Source of the DNA: Eubacteriaceae bacterium
GTDB lineage: Bacteria > Bacillota > Clostridia > Eubacteriales > UBA1433
NCBI GenBank assembly: GCA_012797825.1
Contig: JAAZOI010000278.1
Span: 1 to 23,037 of the forward strand
Direction: 5' to 3'
Length of the DNA: 23,037 nucleotides
The notes under the pieces were generated by a model. It made no database searches. It saw only the letters and a program-made list of their open reading frames with translations, and was not told the DNA's origin. The stretch's first letter is position 1. Each line of letters begins with the position of its first letter. Made by a program: the position numbers and the translations under genes. Positions 8,514 to 15,699 of the stretch are shown in pieces.

Positions 8514-8549
8514 CAAAGGCACATATTTATATGTGCCTTTGGTATTTTT
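8514..8549 (+). terminator. rho-independent terminator of the lysine operon
   Basis: A perfect 12-bp stem, 8514-8525 with 8530-8541, has a TTTA loop and is followed by GTATTTTTATT. It lies 31 bases after the dapH stop and ends just before the convergent GntR gene. Confidence 0.93.
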
Positions 8550-8555
8550 ATTATT

Positions 8556-9245
8556 TTAATTTTCCATCTCAAACATCTTTGCATAAACTTTTTTACACTT
8601 GTCAAAATCCTTGTCTTTAATAGCCTGTACAATTTGTAAGTGCGTACCTGCGGGTATATTCCATATTTTTTTATTATCATCAGGATATTTTTTCATAGCT
8701 TGCTGATACATTTTTTTGTTGTATAATTTGTTAGCTTCGCTTGTAACTTCAAGCATAAGCTCATACAGCGAATTTTTGCTCATTTTTGCTATCTGCATAT
8801 GGAAATTCTTATCCATTTCCAAGAAATCATCCATTTTAGTTATATTAAAAAGAGATTTTAGAATTTCCTCCAGCTGCCGGATTTCTTCTTTTGTGCCTCT
8901 CTCGATTGCCAGCCTGCAGCAGTCAAGTTCCATATTCTTTCTAAATTCTCGCAGTTCGGCTACAGCGGAATCATTCATAATAATATCGTCAGACACTACA
9001 TTAAAAATATTGGACAAAGAAAATTTCCTTACAAAAGACCCTTCCCCTCCGCGCGTTTCAATGTATCCAAGCACTTGAAGTCTTTGCAATGCGGCTCTTA
9101 TGGATATTCTGCTTACACCCAGCATTTGGGCAAGCTCATTCTCCGAAGGTATCTTGTCCCCTTCTTTCCAGTAACCGTCTATTATATTCTTTTTTAATTC
9201 TACGCAAATTTGATCGGTGAGGTTTATTTTTTCGAGTTTACGCAT
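8556..9245 (-). CDS. GntR-family transcriptional regulator, FadR/FCD subfamily
   Basis: 229 residues. The N-terminal winged helix-turn-helix (about 8-75) shows the GntR signature IPSENELAQMLGVSRISIR followed by LQVLGYIETRGGEGSFV. The C-terminal FCD ligand domain (about 95-225) keeps the metal/ligand positions Asp145 and His149 (in DKNFHMQIA) and His202 (in GTHLQIVQAI). Such proteins sense small organic acids, often sugar acids or amino acids, and usually control adjacent genes. Here it is convergent with the lysine operon and upstream of nothing obviously metabolic, so the regulon is unknown. AAGG lies 8 bases before the ATG. Confidence 0.93.
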   Translation of the reverse strand: MRKLEKINLTDQICVELKKNIIDGYWKEGDKIPSENELAQMLGVSRISIRAALQRLQVLGYIETRGGEGSFVRKFSLSNIFNVVSDDIIMNDSAVAELREFRKNMELDCCRLAIERGTKEEIRQLEEILKSLFNITKMDDFLEMDKNFHMQIAKMSKNSLYELMLEVTSEANKLYNKKMYQQAMKKYPDDNKKIWNIPAGTHLQIVQAIKDKDFDKCKKVYAKMFEMEN

Positions 9246-9344
9246 ATTAAGACCTTGATTTTCAAACTATTTTTGTAATGTATATAATCTTAACATCTAT
9301 ATTATTAAAATTCAAATGTTTTCACCTATGATGAAAATCCGATA

Positions 9345-9959
9345 TTACTTAAGCTTAGTTATAGCGAGGATTACCAGCATTATACCGCCTATCCAGGAGA
9401 AATCTTTTTTTGATTTTTGAGTTAATTTTTCACCCAAAAAATGTCCCGCTCCCACTGCTACTGTGTTTAGGGCAAGTGATAAAATTATTATATGCAGGTA
9501 ATTAATACTGGCAAGAGCGAACCCGAACCCTGCCGCGAAATTATCAAAAGACAAGGCAAGAGCCAAATACACTGCTTCTTTTGCCGAAAGAATTTTTGAA
9601 TTATCTATATCCGCTTTTGAACTGTCGGCATAAACCGTAAGCACAAAATTTATATCAAATAATTTAAGTTTTAAATTGCTTTTTTGGTGTTTATTTATGT
9701 AACCTTTTAACAGGCTTTCACAGCTTTTTGTAATTCCCAATACTAAAAATATTGCAAAACATATAATTTTTGATAAATTTTGCGGTATTATCTGGCTTGC
9801 CGCGGTTCCGATGCTTAATGATAAGGCAAACACGGCGGTGCATATTATACTGATAACCGCTATTGATAAAAGCGGAATTTTCGTTTTAGCGGCGCCGTAC
9901 GCAAAGCTTGTAATAAATGCGTCAACGCATATTGCGGTTATCAACAGTATTTGTATCAT
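9345..9959 (-). CDS. ytaF: sporulation membrane protein YtaF (MntP-related)
   Basis: 204 residues, about six transmembrane helices in two halves separated by a hydrophilic loop (roughly 85-125). The N-terminal half has ICVDAFITSFAYGAAK and the second half ALALSFDNFAAGFGFAL, the internal repeat of the MntP/YtaF family (DUF204). The loop segment DSSKADIDNSKILSAKEAVYLA is the YtaF-like feature that separates it from the manganese exporter MntP. In Bacillus YtaF is linked to sporulation; transport activity is not established. GAGGTGA precedes the ATG. The upstream region, shared with the divergent coat protein gene, holds CATACTAT, which resembles the -10 of late sporulation sigma factors. Confidence 0.83.
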   Translation of the reverse strand: MIQILLITAICVDAFITSFAYGAAKTKIPLLSIAVISIICTAVFALSLSIGTAASQIIPQNLSKIICFAIFLVLGITKSCESLLKGYINKHQKSNLKLKLFDINFVLTVYADSSKADIDNSKILSAKEAVYLALALSFDNFAAGFGFALASINYLHIIILSLALNTVAVGAGHFLGEKLTQKSKKDFSWIGGIMLVILAITKLK

Positions 9960-10014
9960 TACTAAAAATCACCTCAAAGACATAGTATGAAAAGCGCAGT
10001 GTTATGTGTTAAAA

Positions 10015-10024
10015 ATCAGCTGAT
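10015..10024. promoter_or_regulatory. 10-bp palindrome between ytaF and the coat protein gene
   Basis: ATCAGCTGAT is a perfect palindrome in the 150-base divergent intergenic region. It could be an operator acting on either gene, but a 10-bp palindrome can occur by chance. Confidence 0.2.
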
Positions 10025-10109
10025 ATTAATGAACGTATATTGAAAATTGTTGATAATAAATGAATATAAAATTTTATTAATTGGAATAATGAAATAGGAG
10101 GTGATATAT

Positions 10110-10760
10110 ATGGTTCAACTTACTCAAAAAGAAAGATCTTTGCTTACCGAGCTTAAAAGCCAGGAAGAGCTTTGTGTTCAGAAATATCAAGGTTATTCAA
10201 GCCAAGCAAGGGATTCAAAACTGCAGCAGCTGTTTAGCTCGCTTTCACAAAAAGAAAGAAAACACTATGACAGCATTACTTCAATATTAAGCGGTCAGAT
10301 TCCGAATATTCAGGCAAGCTCTCAGAGCAGCCAGCAATCGGGACAGGGTAGTTCACAATCTATGACTTCGTCTCAGTCAGGCTCTTCATCTATGGCTTCG
10401 TCTCAATCAGGACAGTCAGGCTCTCAGTCTTCATCACAATCAGGGATGCGTATGACGTCTTCTCAAGCGGGAGCAGGCTCGCAATCCTCTCAGACAAGCC
10501 AAAGCTGGCAGATGGGCTCTTCTCAAACAAGTTCTTCTTCAGGGTCAACGGGGTCAACATCAATTTCCGGAGATAAAGCCCTATGCATGGACATGCTTTC
10601 AATGGAAAAACATGTTTCTTCAACTTATGACACCGTAATTTTTGAATGCTCAGATACTAATATCCGTCAGGTATTAAATCACATTCAGAAAGAAGAACAG
10701 GAACACGGTGAACAGTTATTTAAATACATGCAAGCAAACGGCATGTATAGTGTTTCGTAA
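10110..10760 (+). CDS. CotF-like spore coat protein with Ser/Gln/Gly-rich linker
   Basis: 216 residues from ATG 10110, 6 bases after AGGAGGTG; a GTG at 10101 overlaps that site and is rejected. An N-terminal helical hairpin (1-65, LTQKERSLLTELKSQEELC) and a C-terminal one (154-216, CMDMLSMEKHVSSTYDT, HIQKEEQEHGEQLFKYM) together make the ferritin-like coat F domain (COG5577). Between them lies an 85-residue low-complexity linker (69-153) of Ser, Gln, Gly and Met with recurring SSQSG and M-x-SSQ units. CotF is a coat protein of Bacillus spores, so a role in the spore or its surface is expected. The linker is much longer than in simple CotF proteins and may be disordered or variable in length between strains. 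Confidence 0.88.
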   Translation: MVQLTQKERSLLTELKSQEELCVQKYQGYSSQARDSKLQQLFSSLSQKERKHYDSITSILSGQIPNIQASSQSSQQSGQGSSQSMTSSQSGSSSMASSQSGQSGSQSSSQSGMRMTSSQAGAGSQSSQTSQSWQMGSSQTSSSSGSTGSTSISGDKALCMDMLSMEKHVSSTYDTVIFECSDTNIRQVLNHIQKEEQEHGEQLFKYMQANGMYSVS

Positions 10761-10777
10761 TCACAGCCAAAGAAATG

Positions 10778-10800
10778 AGCCCGCTTGCGGGCTTATTTTT
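10778..10800 (+). terminator. rho-independent terminator of the coat protein gene
   Basis: AGCCCG (10778-10783) pairs with CGGGCT (10788-10793), followed by TATTTTTATT. Confidence 0.9.
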
Positions 10801-10815
10801 ATTACATTCAGTTTA

Positions 10816-10846
10816 TTGATAAAAAATATAAATTATTTGATATAAT
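10816..10846 (+). promoter_or_regulatory. possible promoter of the PPC-domain gene
   Basis: A perfect TATAAT (10841-10846) is preceded by TTGATA (10816-10821) with a 19-base spacer, longer than ideal. It is placed correctly, between the upstream terminator and the next ATG. Confidence 0.45.
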
Positions 10847-10870
10847 AAAATAAAAAAAGCGAGGTACTTT

Positions 10871-11293
10871 ATGGAATATAAAAAAATCGGCAATACAATA
10901 GCCGTAAGAATTTACAAAGGCGAAGACGTAATTGAGCAGATAAAAAATCTTGCCGCAGAGCAAAACATTAAAGCTGGAACAATAACAGGTCTGGGAGCAG
11001 CGGGAAGTGTTGAGGTAGGAATATATGATACCGCAGAGAAGAAATATAAGACAAAAGTTTACGAAGGAATTTTAGAAATAAGCTCGCTTGTAGGAAATCT
11101 GTCCGTAAAAGATAATGAACCGTATCTGCACATGCATATAAACTTCAGTGATGAAGAGAATAAAATTTTCGGCGGACATTTGGTAAAATGCGTAATAGCG
11201 CTTACAGCAGAAATATTTATAAGCGTATTAGAAGGAGAAATTAACAGAAAACTTGACAGCACACTCGGCGGATATATGCTCGACCTTAAATAA
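10871..11293 (+). CDS. PPC domain (DUF296) protein
   Basis: 140 residues, essentially one PPC/DUF296 domain. It has TITGLGAAGSVEVGIYD (about 37-53) and PYLHMHINFSDEENKIFGGHL (84-104), in which His87, His89 and His103 form the likely metal site of the trimeric fold. In plants this domain is fused to AT-hooks and binds DNA. The free-standing bacterial form has no AT-hook, and a DNA-binding role is often annotated but not shown. GAGG lies 6 bases before the ATG. It is a single-gene transcript between two terminators. Confidence 0.9.
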   Translation: MEYKKIGNTIAVRIYKGEDVIEQIKNLAAEQNIKAGTITGLGAAGSVEVGIYDTAEKKYKTKVYEGILEISSLVGNLSVKDNEPYLHMHINFSDEENKIFGGHLVKCVIALTAEIFISVLEGEINRKLDSTLGGYMLDLK

Positions 11294-11396
11294 AAAATAA
11301 TTAATGCAAATCGTATAGTCAATAAATTGTGTTTTACATGTTGAAAGATATCTCAAAACAATTTGTAAATAATTGCGCTTGATTAAAGACAAAAAA

Positions 11397-11434
11397 CAAA
11401 CTGCACCTATTTTTACTTAATAAGGTGCAGTTTG
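11397..11434. terminator. bidirectional terminator
   Basis: A perfect 12-bp stem, 11397-11408 with 11423-11434, around a 14-base loop. On the plus strand it is followed by a T-rich tract (CTTATTTATTTTT). On the minus strand it is followed by TTTTTTGTC, starting 20 bases after the stop of the 40-aa gene. It can end both the PPC transcript and the microprotein transcript. Confidence 0.85.
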
Positions 11435-11454
11435 CTTATTTATTTTTAATTACC

Positions 11455-11577
11455 TCATATAAAACATTCGTCAAGATAGGAAAAATTATTTTTATTTTTC
11501 AGCTTTTTATAAATAATTCCTCCGGATATTGTAAGAACTGCTACTGCAACGCTAATGCATATAATTGTTTTTCCCAT
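11455..11577 (-). CDS. 40-aa single-pass membrane microprotein
   Basis: A short gene with every expected part: AGGAG five bases before the ATG at 11577, a TGA at 11455-11457, a terminator 20 bases on, and an upstream TTGATA-17-TATATT promoter. The protein begins MGKTIICISVAVAVLTISGG; a hydrophobic helix spans about residues 4-23, followed by KKLKNKN and a short tail ending YLDECFI. The basic stretch after the helix suggests the C-terminus faces the cytoplasm. No family recognised. It diverges from the Cys-rich copper-binding protein gene. Function unknown; the structural case for translation is good. Confidence 0.7.
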   Translation of the reverse strand: MGKTIICISVAVAVLTISGGIIYKKLKNKNNFSYLDECFI

Positions 11578-11639
11578 TATTACTCCTATATTAAATTTAT
11601 TTCCAAGTCTACTCTTAAACGATTCTTAATGTTTTTATT

Positions 11640-11668
11640 AATATACAACGTTTTCATAATATTATCAA
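11640..11668 (-). promoter_or_regulatory. promoter of the 40-aa gene
   Basis: On the minus strand TTGATA (11668-11663) and TATATT (11645-11640) are separated by exactly 17 bases, about 60 bases upstream of the microprotein start. Confidence 0.5.
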
Positions 11669-11779
11669 TATAAAATTAAAAAATATTCAAATCAATATTT
11701 ATTAATATAATTCCGCATTAATTGTAAATAATATTAGTAATGAATTTTAAGAAACATTTTATTGGGAGGTAAATATAAA

Positions 11780-12130
11780 TTGGGACAAGTAACATTTAAG
11801 ACGGATAATATGCAGGCGTGCATAGACGCGTGCGTAAAATGCGCGCAGGCATGTTATGAAAGCTTCAGCTTATGTTTGGAAGAGCCTGATGTGGGAGGCA
11901 GAAAAAATTGCATAAGCCTTCTTGTTCAGTGCGCATGCGCTTGCCAGTCTTCTGCGGCAATGATGTCTATGAGCGGAAGTTTTTCCAAGGAACATTGTCA
12001 GTTTTGCGCCCAGGTCTGCCTTGCGTGCGCGGAAGAGTGCTCTAAATATGAAGATGATTATACTCAAATATGCGCCGATATTTGCACCAGATGCGCCGAA
12101 GAGTGCAGTATTATGATAGCAGCTGAATAA
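11780..12130 (+). CDS. Cys-rich four-helix-bundle copper-binding protein (DUF326 / Csp type)
   Basis: 116 residues from TTG 11780, which lies 9 bases after GGGAGGT; an in-frame TTG at 11762 overlaps that site and is rejected. It has 18 cysteines, mostly as C-x2-C or C-x3-C pairs on successive helices (ACIDACVKCAQAC, QCACACQS, HCQFCAQVCLACAEEC, ICADICTRCAEEC). This is the layout of the Csp copper-storage proteins and Bacillus YhjQ, which hold Cu(I) inside a four-helix bundle. No signal peptide is seen, so it is a cytosolic (Csp3-like) form or a spore component. The neighbouring coat protein makes a spore link possible, but this is inference only. Confidence 0.88.
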   Translation: MGQVTFKTDNMQACIDACVKCAQACYESFSLCLEEPDVGGRKNCISLLVQCACACQSSAAMMSMSGSFSKEHCQFCAQVCLACAEECSKYEDDYTQICADICTRCAEECSIMIAAE

Positions 12131-12131
12131 A

Positions 12132-12160
12132 AAAATACCCTGTTTTTACAGGGATTTTTT
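12132..12160. terminator. bidirectional terminator between the Cys-rich gene and pcm
   Basis: CCCTG (12138-12142) pairs with CAGGG (12149-12153). A T-run (12155-12160) follows on the plus strand and the flanking A-run (12131-12135) gives a T-run on the minus strand, so it serves both convergent genes. Confidence 0.85.
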
Positions 12161-12163
12161 ATA

Positions 12164-12751
12164 TCAGCTGTTCCAGCCGTATTTGCCTTTCATTTCTACG
12201 AAACGCACCATATTTAATACTTCTATTTTCACAGTGCCTTTTTCATCTTTTGTAATCAGCAGCAGTTCCTGCGTATCTTTCGGTCCTATGGGAATTATCA
12301 TCCTGCCGTTATAATTAAGCTGGCTTATCAGCTCGTCGGGTATTTCCTGCGCCGCAGCTGTTCCTATTATTCTGTCATACGGACTGTGTTCTTCCCAGCC
12401 CAGACTTCCGTCCCCTATTTTATAAAATATATTTGTAAAATCCATCTTATCAAGTTTGCTTTTTGCGCTTTGAGAAAGCTCTTCTATTAGTTCTACCGTA
12501 TAAACGCTTTTCGCGAATTTTGCAAGCAATGCCGTTTGGTAGCCCGAACCCGTGCCTATTTCCAGCACTTTACTATCTTTTTCTATTTGAAGATAATTAG
12601 TCATTTCCAAGACAAGCGAAGGCTGGGATATTGTCTGGCTGTATCCTATAGGCAGCGGAGTGTCGATATGGGCGTAATATTTATTTTCATTATCAATAAA
12701 ATAAGCTCTGTCAAGGCTTTTATAATAGTCCGTCAAAACTTTGTTCAACAT
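12164..12751 (-). CDS. pcm: protein-L-isoaspartate O-methyltransferase
   Basis: Methylates isoaspartyl residues in damaged proteins using S-adenosylmethionine, starting their repair. 195 residues. PCMT signatures are present: PLPIGYSQTISQP (32-44) for substrate binding, VLEIGTGSGYQTALLA (62-77) for AdoMet motif I, DRIIGTAAA, and GRMIIPIG. It is slightly shorter than E. coli Pcm at the N-terminus, which is common in Gram-positive and archaeal forms. The ribosome site is weak (GGGGGC). Such repair would suit a long-lived spore former, though this is inference. The MATE gene ends 58 bases upstream and may be cotranscribed. Confidence 0.93.
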   Translation of the reverse strand: MLNKVLTDYYKSLDRAYFIDNENKYYAHIDTPLPIGYSQTISQPSLVLEMTNYLQIEKDSKVLEIGTGSGYQTALLAKFAKSVYTVELIEELSQSAKSKLDKMDFTNIFYKIGDGSLGWEEHSPYDRIIGTAAAQEIPDELISQLNYNGRMIIPIGPKDTQELLLITKDEKGTVKIEVLNMVRFVEMKGKYGWNS

Positions 12752-12809
12752 AACAAGCCCCCAATTTTTATTTTATTATTTGCATAATATTGTTTTATAT
12801 TTATAAAGC

Positions 12810-14138
12810 TTATTTTATTGCATATTTTTTATATCTTTTGTATAAAACAAGCCCTGTAACATCGGCAAGAATCCAGCCAATAACAATTGACGCCCAGATT
12901 ATACCCGTCCCCATAGCAGGCGCAAGCGCGTAAGCCAGAACAACTCTTGTTCCGAGGGAAATTATTGTAAGCACTATTGATATCTTTACATTTCCGAGCC
13001 CTCTGAACAGGCCGTAGAACATAAACAAAAACCCGATGAGAATATAGAACGAGCCTTCAATATGCAGATATGATACGCCTGTGGCAATTACCTGCATATC
13101 GTTGGCAGAAATAAAGAGCGCAATTAAATTTTTTGAAAATATCCATACAATAATTGAGATTAAAATTGTAAATGCCGAAATAATTATTGCCGTTACCTTT
13201 GTCCCGCTTATAATACGATAATCTTTTCCCGCCCCTTTGTTTTGAGCGACGTAAGTTGAAAAAGCGTTTCCCAGTTCCTGCATAGGCAAATAAGCAAGCG
13301 TATCAATTTTCACTCCTATCGCAAAAGCCGCCATAACAGAAGCGCCGAATGAATTTACAAGCCCCTGTATCATAAGTATACCGAAATTCATAATGGATTG
13401 CTGAACGGATGTGAGAATAGAATAATTGACAGTCAGATAAAAAATTCTTTTGCTTATTTTTATTTCTCTTAACCTGAAATTCAGAAATTCTATTTTGCGT
13501 ATGCAATATATAAGACATAAAATTGATGAAAACACTATTGATATATCAGTCGCCCAAGCCGCTCCTTTTACGCCCCATTTGAAAAATATTATAAATATTA
13601 AATCAAGAACAACATTTAAAATAATGGAGAGAATCAAAAAATAAAACGGCACTTTGGAATTGCCGAGCGAGCGCAGAACGCCCGCCGACCAGTTATATAA
13701 AAAAGAGAAAAAAATCGAATAGAAAATAATTTTAAAATACTGCCTGTTTTGCGAGATAACTTCTGCGGGCACATTCATTAGCTTAATTATCTCATCTATA
13801 AAAACGAGTGAAAGCAATGTGATTATTATTGAACATATGCCAATAAAAATAAATGATGTTGATATACTCGATTTTAAGTCTTCATGTTTACCCGCACCAA
13901 AAAAATTTGAAAATACAATTCCGGCGCCCATGCACAGCCCGGTAACAATTGATGTTATAAATACCATAAAAGTAAAAGAGCTTCCAACTGCCGCAAGAGC
14001 GTTCGCGCCTACGAATCTGCCGACTATTACTGAGTCCGCGATATTATAAAACAACTGAAAAAGATTTCCCAGTATCATCGGTATGGAGAAAGTTACTATT
14101 ACTTTAAACGGAGAGCCTTGAGTTAAATCTTTTATCAT
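12810..14138 (-). CDS. MATE family efflux transporter
   Basis: 442 residues with about twelve transmembrane helices in two homologous halves. The N-terminal half has GSPFKVIVTFSIPMILGN and YNIADSVIVGRFVGANALAA; the second half has GLVNSFGASVMAAFAIGVKID and LGNAFSTYVAQNKGAGK, both characteristic of the DinF/NorM type MATE family. It probably exports a cationic drug or metabolite using a sodium or proton gradient; substrate unknown. GGGAAAT is a modest ribosome site. The 120 bases upstream contain two overlapping palindromes that may be an operator. Confidence 0.94.
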   Translation of the reverse strand: MIKDLTQGSPFKVIVTFSIPMILGNLFQLFYNIADSVIVGRFVGANALAAVGSSFTFMVFITSIVTGLCMGAGIVFSNFFGAGKHEDLKSSISTSFIFIGICSIIITLLSLVFIDEIIKLMNVPAEVISQNRQYFKIIFYSIFFSFLYNWSAGVLRSLGNSKVPFYFLILSIILNVVLDLIFIIFFKWGVKGAAWATDISIVFSSILCLIYCIRKIEFLNFRLREIKISKRIFYLTVNYSILTSVQQSIMNFGILMIQGLVNSFGASVMAAFAIGVKIDTLAYLPMQELGNAFSTYVAQNKGAGKDYRIISGTKVTAIIISAFTILISIIVWIFSKNLIALFISANDMQVIATGVSYLHIEGSFYILIGFLFMFYGLFRGLGNVKISIVLTIISLGTRVVLAYALAPAMGTGIIWASIVIGWILADVTGLVLYKRYKKYAIK

Positions 14139-14173
14139 TTATTTCCCGCTAACATCTATAATATAGTTCAAAT

Positions 14174-14192
14174 AGCTATAGCTGATATCAGC
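14174..14192. promoter_or_regulatory. overlapping palindromes upstream of the MATE gene
   Basis: AGCTATAGCT (14174-14183) and GCTGATATCAGC (14181-14192) are perfect palindromes sharing three bases. They lie 36-54 bases upstream of the MATE start on the minus strand and are a candidate repressor site. Confidence 0.35.
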
Positions 14193-14258
14193 CCATTTTG
14201 CTGCATGTTTGTTTATTATATTATAAAACACTTTAAAGCAATATAAAAAATTTGATTT

Positions 14259-15230
14259 TTAATACTTTCTGACGCTTTTTCTAAAATCCGAAACGCTGTC
14301 TGCAACCAGACCTATTATTATTAAAGCTATCAATACTTTAATGCCTATTCCAAACAGCCCTGTTATTCTGATTACCGATATGTCTAACACTGACGATAAT
14401 TTTTCAAATACAGCAGTATTAAATATATTCAGATTGGCAAATACCATAATCCAGACAATTGCCGAAAGCAAATTGTTTAATAAGTTGACAAAGGCAAGTT
14501 TTATGTTCCAGTATCCCGATATTATTTTTAATATTGATGTTATTACCGTAAATAGTAAAGACAGTATAATAAGCGGCATTAAACGCGAAAGCACGTCTAA
14601 GTTAAATAAAGGAATATTCATCACTATGCCGTTATCGGTATAGTACCACCCTATAAGCTGAGGAGAGAAGTAGAGTATCATAAAAAATATAATACTGAAA
14701 ACTATTGACACTATGCCCTCGCCTTTTGATATCGGCTTTGAAATAGCATCAGATGTTTTAAGATCATCAACCATCCACTTTTTCTTTTTAAACGGCGAAG
14801 CTACGTTATTGCGTTCAAATACGGCAAATATAATTGTAATAGCCGCAAACGCCGTAAGAGCAGCATTAACAAGATTTGCAAGGCTTCCCGCAAATAAATC
14901 AACAGGGTTGATACTGCTGCCGCTGAACATGCTGTCAAGTAAAAATATCACTGCGCCTATTACCGCAACTATAGGAATAACAATTCGCAGCAGTTTTAAA
15001 TAGCCGTCGTATAATTTCGGACCTATTAAATATCGTTTTTTATCTCTGTATTCATCCGCAAGGACTTCGGGATCTCCAAGCTGTGATAATACTTTTTTTA
15101 TATCGTCTTCCGTGTAATCATCAGGCAGCATATTTAAAATGTCCGCGTTTAAGTCTTTTTTTACTTCTTCTCTTTCCGAAACTGGCAGATTTTTTATTAC
15201 CTGGTTTATGTAAATTTCAATCAGATTCAT
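14259..15230 (-). CDS. HAAS-domain integral membrane protein
   Basis: 323 residues. The N-terminal 65 residues form a HAAS (DUF1700-like) domain, with IYINQVIKNLPVSEREEV and VLSQLGDPEVLADEYRD, followed by about six membrane helices (near 81-99, 120-138, 173-190, 215-236, 243-268 and 291-311). HAAS proteins are commonly encoded with PadR repressors and thought to be membrane sensors or partners of exporters. That is exactly the arrangement here: the ATG overlaps the last 14 bases of the padR-like gene, with GGAGG inside it, implying translational coupling. Ligand unknown. Confidence 0.87.
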   Translation of the reverse strand: MNLIEIYINQVIKNLPVSEREEVKKDLNADILNMLPDDYTEDDIKKVLSQLGDPEVLADEYRDKKRYLIGPKLYDGYLKLLRIVIPIVAVIGAVIFLLDSMFSGSSINPVDLFAGSLANLVNAALTAFAAITIIFAVFERNNVASPFKKKKWMVDDLKTSDAISKPISKGEGIVSIVFSIIFFMILYFSPQLIGWYYTDNGIVMNIPLFNLDVLSRLMPLIILSLLFTVITSILKIISGYWNIKLAFVNLLNNLLSAIVWIMVFANLNIFNTAVFEKLSSVLDISVIRITGLFGIGIKVLIALIIIGLVADSVSDFRKSVRKY

Positions 15231-15561
15231 TGGTATCCTCCATTATTAAATTGTTCGTACTGTTTATTATTTCAAAATATTCTTTGCATAGTTTTTTATA
15301 AATTTCTTCTCCGTAGACGCTTATTTTATAATATTTTCTGGGCTTGGCGGCTTCTGTATTCCAGCTGCTTTGGAGTATAGACTGCTTTTCCAACCGTCTT
15401 AAAAGCGGATAGAGAGTGTTTGCTTCTATGGCAACACCCTTCTTTTCAAAAAATTCCACTAATGAATATCCGTATTTCGGGGTTTTAAGCTGGCTTAAAA
15501 CATTTATTATCAGTGTTCCGCGCTTAAGCTCCGAGACAAGATTGCTCATTAATTCATCCAT
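15217..15561 (-). CDS. PadR family transcriptional regulator
   Basis: 114 residues, the short single-domain class. The winged helix shows PKYGYSLVEFFEKKGV, then ANTLYPLLRRLEKQSIL and PRKYYKISVYGEEIYKKL, the PadR pattern. The start has AGGGGGTGG four bases upstream. It heads a two-gene unit with the HAAS membrane protein and is probably autoregulated: its consensus promoter carries a palindrome touching the -10 box. PadR proteins of this type often control drug or envelope-stress responses. Confidence 0.94.
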   Translation of the reverse strand: MDELMSNLVSELKRGTLIINVLSQLKTPKYGYSLVEFFEKKGVAIEANTLYPLLRRLEKQSILQSSWNTEAAKPRKYYKISVYGEEIYKKLCKEYFEIINSTNNLIMEDTNESD

Positions 15562-15590
15562 GGCACCACCCCCTTTTTTAATATATTTAT

Positions 15591-15620
15591 ATTATACTGT
15601 ATACCGCACACTATTGTCAA
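15591..15620 (-). promoter_or_regulatory. padR promoter with candidate operator
   Basis: On the minus strand, perfect TTGACA (15620-15615), an 18-base spacer and perfect TATAAT (15596-15591). The odd-centred palindrome ATACTGTAT (15594-15602) overlaps the -10, a plausible autorepression site for PadR. Confidence 0.7.
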
Positions 15621-15643
15621 TATAATAATATTATCATGCGCAA

Positions 15644-15686
15644 TAAAAAAAATAACCTGCTGATAGTTACTCATCAACAGGTTATT
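15644..15686 (-). terminator. rho-independent terminator of the serpin gene
   Basis: AATAACCTG (15651-15659) pairs with CAGGTTATT (15678-15686), with an inner TGAT/ATCA extension. On the minus strand it is followed by a T-run (15650-15644) and lies 14 bases after the serpin stop. Confidence 0.9.
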
Positions 15687-15699
15687 TATAATATTTATT

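Noticed and set aside
8716..9078. 120-codon plus-strand ORF within the GntR gene
   Set aside because: Antisense shadow rich in Ser/Ile, no ribosome site, and the GntR/FCD gene on the minus strand is convincing.
9960..10100. Sporulation sigma promoter for ytaF or the coat gene
   Set aside because: CATACTAT upstream of ytaF resembles a sigma-E/K -10, but no matching -35 could be fixed by eye, so no promoter feature is claimed.
10390..10623. 77-codon antisense ORF across the coat protein linker
   Set aside because: It is a by-product of the repetitive Ser/Gln codons on the other strand; no ribosome site.
11425..11673. 82-codon plus-strand ORF in the gap after the PPC gene
   Set aside because: It starts inside the terminator stem, has no ribosome site, and lies antisense to the better supported 40-aa gene.
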